Position numbers and translations under genes: made by a program. From NCBI RefSeq assembly GCF_015832195.1, contig NC_052033.1:3844001-3908000 (forward strand): a DNA stretch of 64,000 bases, read 5' to 3'. This document shows positions 13,149 through 25,532 of the stretch, piece by piece. The first letter of the stretch is position 1, and every line of letters starts with the position of its first letter. The notes under the pieces were generated by a model. The model was not told where the DNA came from, searched no databases, and saw only the letters and a list, made by a program, of their open reading frames with translations. Origin of the DNA: Motacilla alba alba (taxonomy: Eukaryota; Chordata; Aves; Passeriformes; Motacillidae).

Positions 13149-14767
13149 CTGCCATTCCAGCACCAGCATCATGAAGGGAAGGCTGGTGCACCAGCCAGGC
13201 TTGAGGCAAGGGTGTGTTTTGCTTAGCAGATCAGTAATTATCATTTTAATGGTAGACATCTCCAGTGACATTGGCACCACTGGGAAAGATCCTCTAGGAG
13301 CTTGCCCATGTTTCACAGGGAGTTCCCATTTGAAAAAAAAAAACCAAAAAAACCCCAAATAACTATGGAAAAAATCCCATTATTCTGCTCTTTTTCTCCT
13401 TGCCACAAGCATTTCCTCCCCACCTGCTCTTCCTCTGTATCCCTCCCTTTCAGTCTCTTCAGCTCCTGCCCTTGCCCCGAGCTGGCAGTGAGACTCAGAG
13501 CTGCAGTTTTTGGGAGTTGCTTCTCCTCTTTCCACTCAGGCTGGGCACTATGAGCTGCAGGTTGACACAGCAGTGGCTGAAAGACTTCAGCTGTCAGCAT
13601 AAGCTGACCAAAATGCCTTGGAAATTCCAGCAGGAAGCTGTGGCACTGAAACCCATCTGTGCCATTCTCCTCCCCATTTAGTGGCTGCTCTGATGAACTT
13701 TCCAAGGCTCTCCCAGGAAAATTAAGATGTAAAGAAAGGTTTTAAAGCATCGTGGAGCCTCTCAGAGCAGAGGCTGGGGTTCTGCTCCCTGCAGCTCTGT
13801 GCAGCCCTGGCATGGAGGACGTTGGATGCCTTGGTTCTTTCATCTCTCCTGGGTGCATCTGAAGGTGTCGGGAAAATCAATCCACAAACATCAGAGGTTT
13901 ATGTCCAAAAAGGAGACAGAGGAGTCCTTTTACTTTATTTGAATAAAGGGAGAGGCTGTGGGGCATTTCCCTGGGGTCTCTCAGATTTTTGGATTTTGGT
14001 CTCTCCTTTTTATCACAATTTCCTGGCCACATTTCCCTTCTCTCTTTCCCCATTTCTGAGGTAGTTGAGAAGTAAAGACTTCCTGATACACCTGATACCA
14101 CAGATTCCCTTCTAATGTATAACCCTTCCTTTTCATTTTTAATTCCTATGGAATTTAGGGGTTTTTCTTCCCCATTGTTTCTTTCATCTTTCAACGTCTA
14201 ATTTCATTTATCAGCAAACTGAAAGTTCATTTGTAAAAGCAGATATCTTTTCCCATTCATCAACCAGTGGAATCCTTCCCATTATTTCTTTTATCTCCCA
14301 ATGCTGGCTTTATCTTCCAACAGACCCAGAGCTTCTTTGTGAAGCCAAATCTGCCATTCCTCTCAAGGGCTCAGGGCTGGGGTCACACTGCAGCATGAAG
14401 ATCATTCCAGGTGGTAGCAGCTGGCTCTGTACAGGTGGCTGTGCTGCCTCAGGATGGAAAGCTGATATCCCTGTGCTGGCATCCCAGCCCCTCCTGTGCC
14501 CTTCAGTCCTTCCCACGAGCTGGGATCACCCCGTGGGGTTACTGGGGAGAGGCAGGGTGGCCTCAGAGGAGCAGGCATCTGCCAGGGTCATGAACCCCAG
14601 CTGCAGCATCCTCCTTTGGGCCTGGCCCAGCATTTAACCGGGTTTTGAAGGATTCCCAGGCACAAAGGCGAGACAGATTGTGTATTGATCCCTCCAGTCG
14701 ATGGCTGCAAACCTCCCCAGCCATGGCAAGCACCTTGCAAGCAGAGGGGGCTGGTCAGTGCTGTGAG
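13149..14767. other. Intergenic DNA, no gene seen
   Basis: An A-rich interruption lies near 13333-13360. The rest appears single copy, AT-rich in 13,950-14,300, with no coding similarity. Confidence 0.5.
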
Positions 14768-15098
14768 AGGTGATACTATATTATATTAAAGAATGCTTTA
14801 CTAAACTATACTAAAGAATAGAGAAAGGATACAGACAGAAGGCTTAACAAGTTACTAATGAAAAACTCATGACTCTCCCCAGAGTCCCGACACAGCCAAT
14901 GTGTCCTGACACACCCGGATTGGTCATTAAGTAAAAACAATTCACATTTGGATAAACAATCTCCAAACACATTCCAAAGCAGCACAACACAGGAGAAGCA
15001 AATGAGATCATATTGTTTTCCTTTTTCTCTGAGGCTTCTCAGCTTCCCAGGAGAAGAATCCTGGGCAAAGGGATTTTTCAGAAAATGTGACAGTGACA
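14768..15098 (-). mobile_element. Solo LTR of the main ERV family (copy C, 3'-truncated)
   Basis: Minus-strand copy. It starts inside the AT-rich block (tatattatattaaagaatgc) and so lacks the terminal 70-odd bases of the LTR. It then runs through gaatagagaaaggatacagac, the cgacacagcc region (with a short insertion), ttctgaggcttctcagc and ctgggcaaagggatttttc, and ends at gtgaca. No internal retroviral sequence flanks it. Confidence 0.83.
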
Positions 15099-15726
15099 GT
15101 GCAGGACAGGCAATTGACATTGACTACACAAGGTGTGATGTAGAGAATGAGAAAATTCCAGGAGAGAGCATGTGCTGCTGGCTGTGCAAGTGAGAGGGGA
15201 CAGCATGGGGTGCAGGTCACCTCCTGCCACAGCTGGGGCTCGTTGCAGACAGTGCTGGCTGTGGTCCAGCCCTCAAAGCTGAGGACAGCGGGTCCACGGC
15301 ACCCAGACACCCACCAGGAGGGCAGTGGCATCTGTCCCAAGGTCACCCTGTGCCTCACAGGGATCAAGGTCCCACTGCTATCAGCACTGTGTGCAGCAGG
15401 GACAAGGACAAAGCTTTCTGTCCCTGCTCAAGCACAAAGGGCAGGGAGAACAGAGCACGCTGAGGAGCAGAGGTGTCCTGGGAGATTGCTTGTTGGTGGC
15501 ACCTGTCCCACACCCCTCAGCTGTGCCCTTCACTCCCCAGCTGGGCCACTGCTGGGACACCTCCTGACCTTTAGGGACCAAGTATTTTTTCAGGCTGCTG
15601 TCTGATGGGCTGAAGGTCTGGAATGTGCCAGGGGAATCCCTTTGAAGCTTTGACTGTCTCACTGAGCTGCATTTTCTGCCTTTTGCTGGAAAGGCTTGTC
15701 GGCAACGCCAGTGCTTTGAGCAGTCT
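15099..15726. other. Intergenic DNA, no gene seen
   Basis: Moderately GC-rich sequence between an LTR and a CR1 fragment. Nothing recognisable. Confidence 0.5.
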
Positions 15727-15932
15727 CAGAATCACAGAAAATGCTGAGCTGGAAGGCACCATCAAACCCAACTCCTGGCCCTATGCAGGACACACCACGT
15801 GCCTGAGATTGCTGTCCAAATGCTTCTGAGGTCTGTCAGGCATGGTGTTGTGACTACTGCCCTGGGGAGCCTGTTCCAGTGCCTGACCACCCTCTGTGTG
15901 AAAAATTTGGATATCTAATCTTGTTAATAACA
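15727..15932 (-). mobile_element. CR1 LINE 3'-end fragment, diverged subfamily
   Basis: Antisense copy beginning at the CR1 3' end (agaatcacagaaaatgctgag) and continuing through ccaactcctggccctatgcag, the gtgcctgagattgctgtcc module and ggggagcctgttccagtgcc to a ggatatctaatctt end. The wording of the middle differs from the other CR1 copies here, indicating an older subfamily of the CR1-Y or X type. Confidence 0.85.
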
Positions 15933-16238
15933 GTCCTTGGCTCATGTGCAGAGCGTTGCCCAGCTCCAAGGGTTTGTGGGCACAGTTGTCAATGACAGCA
16001 TCAAGCTCAGGGCATGGAAGTGTCAGCATCTGCACTTTTGTGCCTGCCGCAGGGTTTTGTGATGCCACAGGACATGGGCAGGTGTGTGGTAGCAGAGAAG
16101 CTGCCACAGACATCCAGAAGGCTGCAAGGAAGAAGAGAGCAACACAGGCATTTCAGCTGGTGCCTTTGAGCTCAGGGCAAGGACTTTTGTTGTTTGGGCT
16201 CTCTGGTCCCACCTGGCAATTCAGAGTTTATTTTTATG

Positions 16239-16403
16239 GAGTCACAGAATAGTTTGAATTGAAAGAACTTTTTAAAGATCATCCAGTGCCACCCCCTGCC
16301 ATGGGCAGAGACACCTTCCTTTAGACCAGGTTGCTCCAAGTCCACCCTGGCCTTGGATTCTTCCAGCAATGGGGCAACCACAGCTTCTCCAGGCAACCAG
16401 AGC
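16239..16403 (-). mobile_element. CR1 LINE 3'-end fragment
   Basis: Antisense copy with gagtcacagaatagtttgaa at the CR1 3' end, then aagatcatccagtgccaccc, ctgccatgggcagagacacc, and ttagaccaggttgctccaag. It ends abruptly at the junction with the inverted-duplication arm at 16404. Confidence 0.9.
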
Positions 16404-16750
16404 TGTTTTACCACTCTGGATTTGCCACAGTGCAGTTTGGGCATTTGGGGAGGGGAGGCTGAGGGTGCTGAGTCTGCAGCCCCCACGGGTCCTCAGCTCT
16501 CTGTGCTGGAAGCCCCCTGTGCCCTGCATGCCTGGAAACAGCTCCATCCCCTCCACCTGCCCCAGCCCCTTCCCCTTCAGATGGCATTTCAGAAATCCTC
16601 CCTGCTCAGGAATAAAGCAGCTCCAAGAGTCACCTGCTCCATATTCATGCTGCTGGTGATGCTTTAAGTGGCCTCCTGGTAGCCAAGCTCTCCAGTGAAA
16701 ATGGATAATGTCAGACTGGGAGGCTGCTGAATAACCTGGCAAGGTCTGAA
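16404..16750 (-). repeat. Inverted duplication, arm 2
   Basis: Reverse-complement partner of 9211-9573, nearly identical to it. It directly abuts the end of a CR1 fragment on its left. On its right lies an A-rich string (attaaacaaataaataaataa) that arm 1 lacks. The abrupt junctions suggest arm 2 is the derived copy, inserted next to the CR1. Confidence 0.9.
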
Positions 16751-18810
16751 TTCCTATTAAACAAATAAATAAATAAGGTGGGCTCATTGTAATGATGCTG
16801 GCTGGAAGCAGGAGAGAGGATGTGCAGTATGTATTTGTGAGCACAAGAGGGAGAGCAAGGAAGGAGGAGGGAGGAAGGACAGGAGCGAAGGAAATGGACT
16901 TGATACCTGTTTGTAAACTAGGTCAGGATTAATAATGATTTGGGTAGTCTTGGCTCCAGGCCCACTTTTACATGGTTTCAAAGACATAGAAAGAAATGAC
17001 AATTCCTGCCTGGAAGGATGAGGTGTGAGTTACACGTTCTTCACTTCACACATGCCAGGACCCCAGTTGCTGCTCACACAGCCCCAGCACACGAGCGAGG
17101 ACTCGCAGGCTCTGGGCATGGCAGGTTAAATCAGTGCTCTGCTTTAATCCTGCTTATGTCAGTCAAGAAAAGTCTTACCCAAGGAATAAAAAACAACAAA
17201 CCAAGCCCTGCTTGTGAAGTGATGACTTTTATTTCAGTGCTTTGTAGTTTATCTGCTTAGCTCTGCCATTCCCTCTCCATGCTGTATCCGAGCAGACGTG
17301 GGAATGGCTGTGCCAACAGTTTCACTGACTTAAGGGTAATGATACCAAAAAAATAAAGAAAAACTGAATGCTGAGGTTGGTATTTTGCAAGACCAGCTCG
17401 GTGTTTGCTCCCTGGACGCAAGGTTGAGTAACTAAGCAAAAAAAGTCCTCTAGAAAAGAGGGAGTGATGGTGCAAACAGGAGCAGTGCCTGGCATGGGGT
17501 ACAAACCCAGTCCCAGGGCAGCATTCCTGCAGTGCTGGAGAGCCTGATGAGAGGGCTTGAGAGCTATTTAGCACCACTGAATTGGGACTTGAAGCAGAAT
17601 TAATTGAGCTCAAATTGCATCCTCCCAGCAATCCGCTAATCTGCTGCAGCAGGAGGATAATGACATCTTGAGAAACCGGCTTCAAAAACGAAACTTGCCC
17701 AGCTTTAGTAAACGGGCTGCTTGAAGAGGGGATTAATGCTTGCATATCAAATATTGCCATTTCAAGTCTTATGTTCGTGTAGGAGTCTTTTCCTTCCAAA
17801 AGGAGGGGGTTCTCAAGAGAATTTGTGAGCCGCAGGCACTTGTACACACACACACACACACGATCACCCGCCCAAGAGCACACAGAACCAAGCTGCTGTC
17901 ATGTCCCCAAATCACATTCTTTAAACCCTGTTTATTAGTTCTGGGCAGTTCTTAGCATGCAGGAAGTTTAATAAAAGCTCCTTTCAAACAAAGACCTCAA
18001 AATGCTCTGGAAACAGCAACAAATCAAGTGTCACATCATCCCTGGTGACATGGGGACAGCGCTGCAGCCTCTGAGAAACGAGTGGTGTGTGGCAAGCACA
18101 TGGCAGCCCAGGAGCAGAAGCCTGTTTGAATCCTGCACCCTCCCCTCCTTCATTTCATATCTCCTATTTGCTGACATCTCTGTCAGTGGGAAAGAGTTGA
18201 GAAAATGGGATATTTGCTCTGATTCCTTTTTGGAAAACGCCGTGTTTGCAGTGTCCACATGCAGCATGGTGGTTCAGGATGTTCAGGCAGACAGAAAACA
18301 GGTGAGATTCCTGGAAAATATCCCTTTCCTCACTCCATGGTGCCTGCTGGGGTCCAGCTGGCTGCAAACTCCGAAAGCAAAGTGACTCCTGCCTGTGTCC
18401 TCTCAGCAGCTCCCTGCATCCCCTCACCTCTCCATCCTTCCTTAGGTTTCTGTGTTAATTCAAGGAGACAGAACAGAAGTTCCCAACTCTTATGCATCAC
18501 CCTCAATTTACATTTTATTACCACAGCAAAGCAAATCCACACCAGCAGGCTGTTCTCTCTGCTGCTGTCAGTAACATTGTCACTGCCACCAACCCAATTA
18601 GAAGCATTTGTTGGCATTCAGTAATTAGCTTGGAGCAGGGCTGAGGTCTCTGTCTTTCACCAAAGGGCTCACAGGCTGCTATCAAATATTTATGAATGAT
18701 CTTGGATGACATCTGTTTGCTATTTTGCTGGTGATGTTCCTGCTGAGTGGCTGACCTGGGGAGCACATGCTGGTCGTGGCAGTGGAGCACTCACTGGTGG
18801 GTCAGCAGGG
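16751..18810. other. Intergenic DNA with a short CA run
   Basis: An (ACA)-type dinucleotide run of about 18 bases lies at 17845-17862. The part 17,550-17,780 is AT-rich with many homeodomain-like motifs and is discussed as a candidate regulatory element. No exon-like coding signal is seen. Confidence 0.5.
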
Positions 18811-18881
18811 AAATAAAATAAGATATAAAATATAAAATAAAATAAAGTAAAATAAAATAAAACATAAAATAAAATAAACTA
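18811..18881. repeat. (AAATA)n-type microsatellite
   Basis: An imperfect run of aaaat/ataaa pentanucleotides with occasional g and c interruptions, about 70 bases long. Confidence 0.9.
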
Positions 18882-20764
18882 GGGCTCAGCTGCTCCATCC
18901 TCCAGCAGGTCCCAGCTGCTGCCTGGCAGCATGGCCCTGGGCTGGTCCAGACACATGAGGAACCTCACCCAGGATGAGGTGCCTGAGGCTACACAAACCT
19001 TAAACCTGGGTTTACCAGGCTTAAACCTGGGTTTAGCAAGGTTTCAAATGAAGCTGGGGCTGGTTTCTTTCACAGAAACCTGTTCTGTACCAGCTCTCAT
19101 CAGATGGTCCCAGGAGGAGGAGAAACTTTATCCAAGAGGCAAATATTGGAAGGATGAGCTACTTGAGGCTTGGGCAAAGCAGTGAAATCTGATGGCCAAG
19201 CACTAAAAATTTTGTGCCAGGAGAGAATTATGCCTCTGACACAAAGATGTGCCCCATGAATGGGGGCCTGGGAAAGGGCAGGGCGTGGTTGGACCTGGGA
19301 CTGTAGGGTCTGGAGCAGCACAGGCTGAGCAAAGAGGGCTGTGGGGGAAACAGGACCCCTCTGCTGAGCTCAGCCAAATCACTGTGCTGGGCATGGAGAG
19401 AAAGCCTCCACAGCAAAGCACAAAACGCCTTGAGTCACCCAATGTCCCAAAAATGCCATCATGGGGGTCTGAGGACTATCACTCAGAGAGGATTCAGCTC
19501 ACCTTGTGAGTGAATCCTCGTGAGAAAGCCTTGAAGTGTTTTAAGCACTCCACTGAGGTCCCCAAGCAGGCATTCATTGTCCTGCCTTCCTCTGCTGCCT
19601 GCACTGAGCAATTTGCAATCTGCAATTTGCTAAATCTGCGCCTGAGACAGGGTGCACATTTCAGAAATGCCTGCTTCTCTCTGGGGAGATGTGCTTCCCA
19701 AAACTTCCCCAGGGCACCACAAACCCCCCAGTAGGATCCAAATAATCTGCTGATGTTAGAGACCTGATCAAAGGAATCTGTTCAATCCCCCAGGCTTTGG
19801 TGGCCCGTCCACCAGGAGATGTGTGGAGCTGCCCAGTTTGGGCAGAGCTGTGCTGGCAGGATCCCCCCATGTCCTGCTCCCACCTTCATCTGTGTTCCAA
19901 GGGGGGAAGGAGGGTGGAGGGGCAGGATGAGAGCTCCAAGAGCTCCCAGAGCTGAAGGCTGCCCAGCAGGGAGGATGGCTGGGCACACGGGTGGCTAAAA
20001 GCCTAGCGAATCCCCAAATGACACCCTTCCCACTGCCAGGAGGAAACAGGGGCTGGGCTGAAGCTGCAGTTGGCACAGGAACAGCAGAGACATTACATTT
20101 CTGTGATGTCGTGGGTCTGAGTGCAGCTCCTTCCCCAGAGCTCCTGGTGCCACCAGCACTTTCTCCTGACACCCCATCCCCACCCCTGGAGCCTCCAGCC
20201 CACCCTCAGTCCTCCTCTGAGGCCACCTGCCTGCAGCAATGCTCATGAGGAGGGGAGTTAGTGACAGGGCTGATGTGTGGGAGGGGTTGGCCTGTCACCA
20301 GTTGACCCTGTCACCAGTTAACCCTGTCACCACCAGGCCGTGGGGACATGCTTTCCTGCAGGTCCTGGCACACTCCAGCACCACCGAGGTGGATGAGGCA
20401 GAGGAGGAGCTGGGGTGGCACTGGCACTGCAGGGACACTAAAGGGCCACCAGGCGAGTTGGTGTGAGAGCCAGAACAGCTCTGGAGACCTTCAGAGAGGG
20501 CAGCCCTGCACGCCCAGGGCACACAGAACCATCCATGGCAATTCCCTCTGGCAGTATAGAGCCCGGGATCTTCTTTCTGTTTATCTCAACCATCATTTGC
20601 ATCTCAGGGCAGGAGGGGATGGACAGTGGCAGAGCTAGGATCAAGTGGAATGACCTTTGGAGAGGGACCCATCTGGCTGTTCCTTAGACTGAATCTCCTC
20701 TGGGAGCCAGAAAACCTCTTGGTTAAAAACCTCCCTGAAGAACCTCTCACTTTTCTTCCCAGGA
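18882..20764. other. Intergenic DNA with small tandem duplications
   Basis: Contains a twofold ~21-bp duplication built on the palindromic core aaacctgggttt (about 18,996-19,040) and a threefold ~15-bp ccctgtcaccagtt repeat (about 20,288-20,335). No gene is recognisable. Confidence 0.55.
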
Positions 20765-21015
20765 CTATCACAGAATTACAGAATTAATTCATTGATTCCA
20801 CAGGCTGGAACAGACCTTTGAGATCATCAAGTCCAACCCGTGACCCAACACCTCCTCATCAAATAAACCATGGCACTGAGTGCCACATCCAGGCTTTTTT
20901 TAACACCTCCAGGGCTGGTGACTCCATCCCTCCCTGGGCAGATGATTCCAGTGCCAATTGCTCTTTCAGTGAAGAACTTTTTCCTGGTGTCTGCCCTAAA
21001 CTTCCCGTGAGCTTT
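20765..21015 (-). mobile_element. CR1 LINE 3'-end fragment
   Basis: Antisense CR1. It has atcacagaattacagaatta at the element's 3' end, then gagatcatcaagtccaaccc, gtgccacatccaggcttttt, ctccagggctggtgactcc, and a degenerate gtgaagaactttttcctg end. Confidence 0.92.
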
Positions 21016-22249
21016 AGACTTTGATGGGCTCAGAAACTTGTGTAGATCCCCGGAGGCTTCATCTGGAAAGCATTTGGTGATGCTTCTGGAGGCTTTGTGT
21101 TTCGAGCACCCACTGCAGGCTCTGAGTGCCATTCCAGGAGTCAGGAACAGAGAAACAAACGGAGCAGGGAGCAAAGCCCTTCCAGCAGCACCACTCCAGG
21201 TGCTCTCCAGGCTTGGCAGGAAGGAGTCACCACCTCTTCCTACTCCCCCAGCCATCCCATGGAGCTGTTTTAACTGAACCCAGCACAGACACCTCTTCAC
21301 ATCTGTTTGCCAGCCAGGCACTTCCTCCTGGTGATTTGCCTGTGGTGGAGGGTGCTGCTCCTAACACTTTGTTCCAGCTGAAGCCTGTGAGGATGAAAGA
21401 TAAGCACAAATAATTTTCCACTGAGGGATATCAGTGAAATGTATGGAAACTGCCTGTCCCTGGACCATCTGGCTGCCAATAATACAATATTAACAACTCC
21501 AGTCAATGAAGCTGAGCCTCCCTCGGGGAGCAGGGTTTCAGTTGGGCAATGTCACACGAATCCAAGTTCTGATGCCATTGATAGCAGCTGGCCTGGAAGC
21601 CAGGGTGCCCAGAGAGGTGTCCAGGCACAGCCTGAGCTCTCCCAGGAAAGCTGCTGCCCCCAGCAGATGCTTTGCAAGGATCCCTGAAGGAGGAAGTGTT
21701 CAAGGTGAGCTGCAGGTGCTCTGGGAGCCCATCAAACCCTCCTGTTGTGAGGAAAACCACTGGAGGTGATGCTGGACACACTGTGAGCTGCTGGGGGGAG
21801 CCTGGATAAATCCCCAGGCAAAAGGGAAGAGTTTTGCTTTACTCACTGGGACTCCAGGAGCTGAAAGGGGCATCAGTTGAGATCCCTCATGGTGAGTGGG
21901 AACATGCCCAGTGGTGGAGTCACTGGAGCTGCTTCAAAGGATTCAAAACTTCCCCTCATACCTTCCTATCACTTGTAAAAACCTTCTCTTTCCTCCAAGC
22001 TATAGATTTTTCTTGTTTCCTTTTTTCTTTTAAAAGGTTGAGGCTTTTGGCTTGACAGGGCTTTGCAAACAGGCAAGAAGCAGCTCAAGAAGGTAAGGGT
22101 AAGGACATTTGTCACCTTCTGTCACCAGCCAGCCTTGTCCTGGTGCAGCTGAGCTCCAGCCTGTCCTGCTTTCCATCCAGAGCTCTCCAGGACTCTGAAG
22201 CTCTGGTAGAGCTTCACCAAAAGCCTCCATGGGAAACCCCAGAGAGGCA
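21016..22249. other. Intergenic DNA, no gene seen
   Basis: Nothing recognisable as coding, RNA or mobile element. Confidence 0.5.
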
Positions 22250-22598
22250 GATCATGCTCAGGATGGAGGAACACCAGGACACTTTAGCCCCCAGGGTCAC
22301 CCATGACACCCACAGGTACCCAGGATTTGTGTGTGTGAGCAGGATAATGCCCAGGTTCCACCCCCAGCTCCCAGGGGAATGTTCTTTGGCTTGTCAGGAG
22401 TCTGAGGTGTCACTTTGGGAAGCTCCTCTGCCAGGGAGGATGGTGTTTTGCAGCAGAACATTCCTCCAGGATTGTCCAACCAGAGATTCTTTCCTCAAAT
22501 TTGATTTGAAAAGCAGAGACATGCATCAATTTAAGGGAAATATAGCTAGGTATGGCAAGGATTTTTTTTCCCTTGACATTTCATGAAAAATTTGAATT
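22250..22598 (+). repeat. ~350-bp dispersed direct repeat, copy 1
   Basis: Matches 25176-25532 in the same orientation, from gatcatgctcaggatggagg to the catttcatgaaaaatt region. Differences are a few substitutions and short indels, roughly 93% identity by eye. About 70 bases beyond it lies a run of 31 A at 22671-22701, which copy 2 lacks. It matches no family I recognise and has no coding potential. Confidence 0.88.
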
Positions 22599-22666
22599 GG
22601 GGATCATTTGAGTGGAAAATTCACGCTGTGAGGAAATTTTGTGCTTTCAAACAATATCTTTCCCAG

Positions 22667-22670
<4 letters not shown>

Positions 22671-22701
<31 letters not shown>
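22671..22701. repeat. Poly(A) tract of 31
   Basis: An uninterrupted run of 31 A follows tcccagcagc. It could be a retroposition tail or simple slippage; the upstream sequence does not match a known retrogene. Just beyond, a ~22-bp unit (ttgaaatttttaccag) is tandemly duplicated near 22,737-22,775. Confidence 0.85.
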
Positions 22702-22705
<4 letters not shown>

Positions 22706-25175
22706 TGCCATTTTAATTTCACTCAAAGTTTTGGCATTGAAATTTTTACCAGGTTTTATTGAAATTTTTACCAGACCCATTCTAAATGTAATGTAAAAAA
22801 TGTGAAATCTAAGGGCACAAGGATCCTGAAAACTGGAAGGGGTGCAGAAAACCCTCAGAGTAACATGTGCTGGTGCTTTCACACAATTCAAGACTCAACT
22901 CTTCTTGCTGCTTCTGCCCATGGAGTTGCTTGGGCATGGAGAAGTGGAGCTGCAGAGAAGGAGGGGTTGGAGCAACCAGGATTTATGGGAGGGGTGACAA
23001 CTCCCAGCATTTTCCATCAGGCAGCCAAGGGGGACCCTGTTTTGGGAAGAGCCAGACGCCCTCAGAGGAGGTGTCCAGCCCCAGTGTGGCATCTGACCCC
23101 GTTCAGGTCACCCTTTTCCCTCACACCCTTCCAAACCAAGGTGCCTTCCTGTGAGCATGTGCAGCACCCACAGCAAGGAATCCCTGGGCACAGCTGGAGC
23201 TGTGTGATCAAAGGCATTTTAGTAATCCAGAAGAGGAAACAAAAGAGTGCAAGCAATTCAGGTGAGTCTTCACACACACCAGTTCCTTCCAAGGGAGCTG
23301 AAACTCCTGCTGAAGTCAGGCCAAAGAGCTGTTAAGGAGGAAAAAAAGAAAATTGCTTACATTGAAAATGTTTTGTGTGGCTCATTTCACAATGGTTAAA
23401 GCAATTTAGAGCCATCAGCAGGATCAGAGAGAGGGATTTGCTCTGTTTGATCAGACAAATCAGCCGTGGCAGGAGATGTCTCTGCCTGCAGAAGTTCAAA
23501 CACTGGGGCTTCCTCTGTGAATCTCTGCTCTGCTGAGAACCTGGACACATCCCATGCTGGGACAAGCCTTTCTTTCCCAGCCACCCCAGGCAGTCTGTTC
23601 CCACCATGCTGTTCCTCTAAAGCATAAGATTGGATTAGGCTTTTCTTAGCTTGCCTCACTCTGAATGTAGTGTTGCCAATTTGTACAATTTTCTGCCAAG
23701 CTTTGTGATGTTTGGGATTTTTCTTAGAGTGCCAGTTCCTGGAATAAAGTGATTACAGAAGAACCTCTTTGCTGCCTGGGCTATAAAAGCACATTCCTGC
23801 CCCATGTTGTTACCAGAAGGGTTGAAATGGGGAAGGAAGATGTTACTTGGGGGAGGTAAAGAGGCTTTTTCCACCTCCCAGCTTTGGGGATTAAAGATCC
23901 TGCGTGCTGTAAGGAGTGTTCTCTGATCCCTGAGAACCAGAACCAGTCCTGCTCAAATTTACCTTGGAACTGCAGTCAAATTTTCTACTTCTCCAGCACA
24001 TTCAAAGGGCAACAGCATTTCTGGAGCAGTGAGAGAAGATCTTCAGAACAACCCTCTGGTCCTGAGCCACGCCATGTCCTGTGTCTGGGCAAAATGCTCT
24101 TCCCCAGGATGCTCTCACAGCCTGGCTGCTCTCTGACTCAGAGAGCTGATGGACACTGGAACCCCATCTCAAGAGGAGATGTCATTTTCACGGTGTTCTT
24201 TTAAGAGGAGATGATTTTTTAAAATTTATTTTATTGTTTTATTTATCCACCAGGAGGCCACGGATGGGGACAGAGGGTGTTTAACATGCTGTAATATCCA
24301 GGCACACTTGGCCTGGGTGTTTATTGGGGGCTGTTTGCAGCAACATGCAAGATGTGCTCACTGTGGAAAAATGTGGCACGAACACAAACCCGTCCCAGAT
24401 GTGCTGGGGAGCACCAGGGAAGCTGGGCTGGCCCAGGGCAAGGGGAGCAAGTGCTGCTGCCTGCAGCCAGGGTGGAGGGAGGGCTGAGGGAGGAGGGGAA
24501 GGAGATAAAGCCTCACCTGCTGGGCTGGCTCTGCTCAGCTGCGTCGGGCTTTAACGCACTGTTTTCTTCTGAGGTTTGGAAATCCCATTGCACAATATTG
24601 TAAAAATGCCATAAAATATTTTATTGCAGCGTGCCACTGAAATGCTGCCAAGAGCCTTAACCCTTGCAGCGCCTGCTCCCTGTGGATGCCCAGCATGTCC
24701 CCAGTCAGGAACTGGCTCCCTTTGTTTGGGGGTTGGACTTTGAGGATGGAGAGGGTTTTGGGGACTTAGAGATGCCAGATCACTGCTCCAGCGAGTCTCT
24801 CAGACTGATTTTAACTATTTTTGGGCCTTACCACACCTCTTTCTGAGGATTTCACCTTGGTCACAATCATTCTAATCAAATTAAAATTATTAATCATAAT
24901 TTTAACTGATTGGTTTAAATCAGTCTAATAATCCAGTTGAAGGTGAGGTTGGTCCTGGTGCTTCTGTTCCTCACCTTCACCCCCAGTGCCAGCCCTGTGA
25001 ATATCAGTGGAAAAGCAGTCAGTGCCCTGCAGGTCCCCTGGCTGCATCCCAACTGGCTTGTGTCATGCTGATGCCACTGATCAGCTATAAAATGACTTTT
25101 GGAAGCACTTGGGGTCAAATCCTAAGGGTAGGGACGTGAAGGACCAGCCCTTAAGAAGGCAAGGGTGATGCTCAT
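22702..25175. other. Intergenic DNA, no gene seen
   Basis: Single-copy-looking sequence. A 9-bp perfect inverted repeat (ttaaaatta / taattttaa around ttaatca) occurs near 24,880-24,905 in an AT-rich patch. No exon-like signal. Confidence 0.5.
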
Positions 25176-25532
25176 GATCATGCTCAGGATGGAGGAACAC
25201 CAGGACACTTTAGCCCCCAGGCCACCCATGACACCCACAGGTACCCAGGATTTGTGTGTGTGAGCAGGGTAATGCCCAGGATAATGTTCCACCTGCAGCT
25301 CCCAGGGGAATGTTCTTTGGCTTGTCAGGAGTCTGAGGTGCCACTTTGGGAAGCTCCTCTGCCAGGGAGGATGGTGTTTTGCAGCAGAACATTCCTCCAG
25401 GATTGTCCAACCAGAGATTCTTTCCTCGAATTTGACTTGAAAAGCAGAGACATTCAGCAATTTAAGGGAAATATGGCTAGGTATGGCTAGGATATTTTTT
25501 TTTTTCCCTTGGCATTTCATGAAAAATTGAAT
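25176..25532 (+). repeat. ~350-bp dispersed direct repeat, copy 2
   Basis: Partner of 22250-22598, 2.9 kb away in direct orientation. Inside it, a short extra atgcccaggataatgttcc segment and a longer T run distinguish it from copy 1. Confidence 0.88.

Noticed and set aside
17845..17862. (CA)n run as a notable microsatellite
   Set aside because: Only about nine repeats; ordinary.
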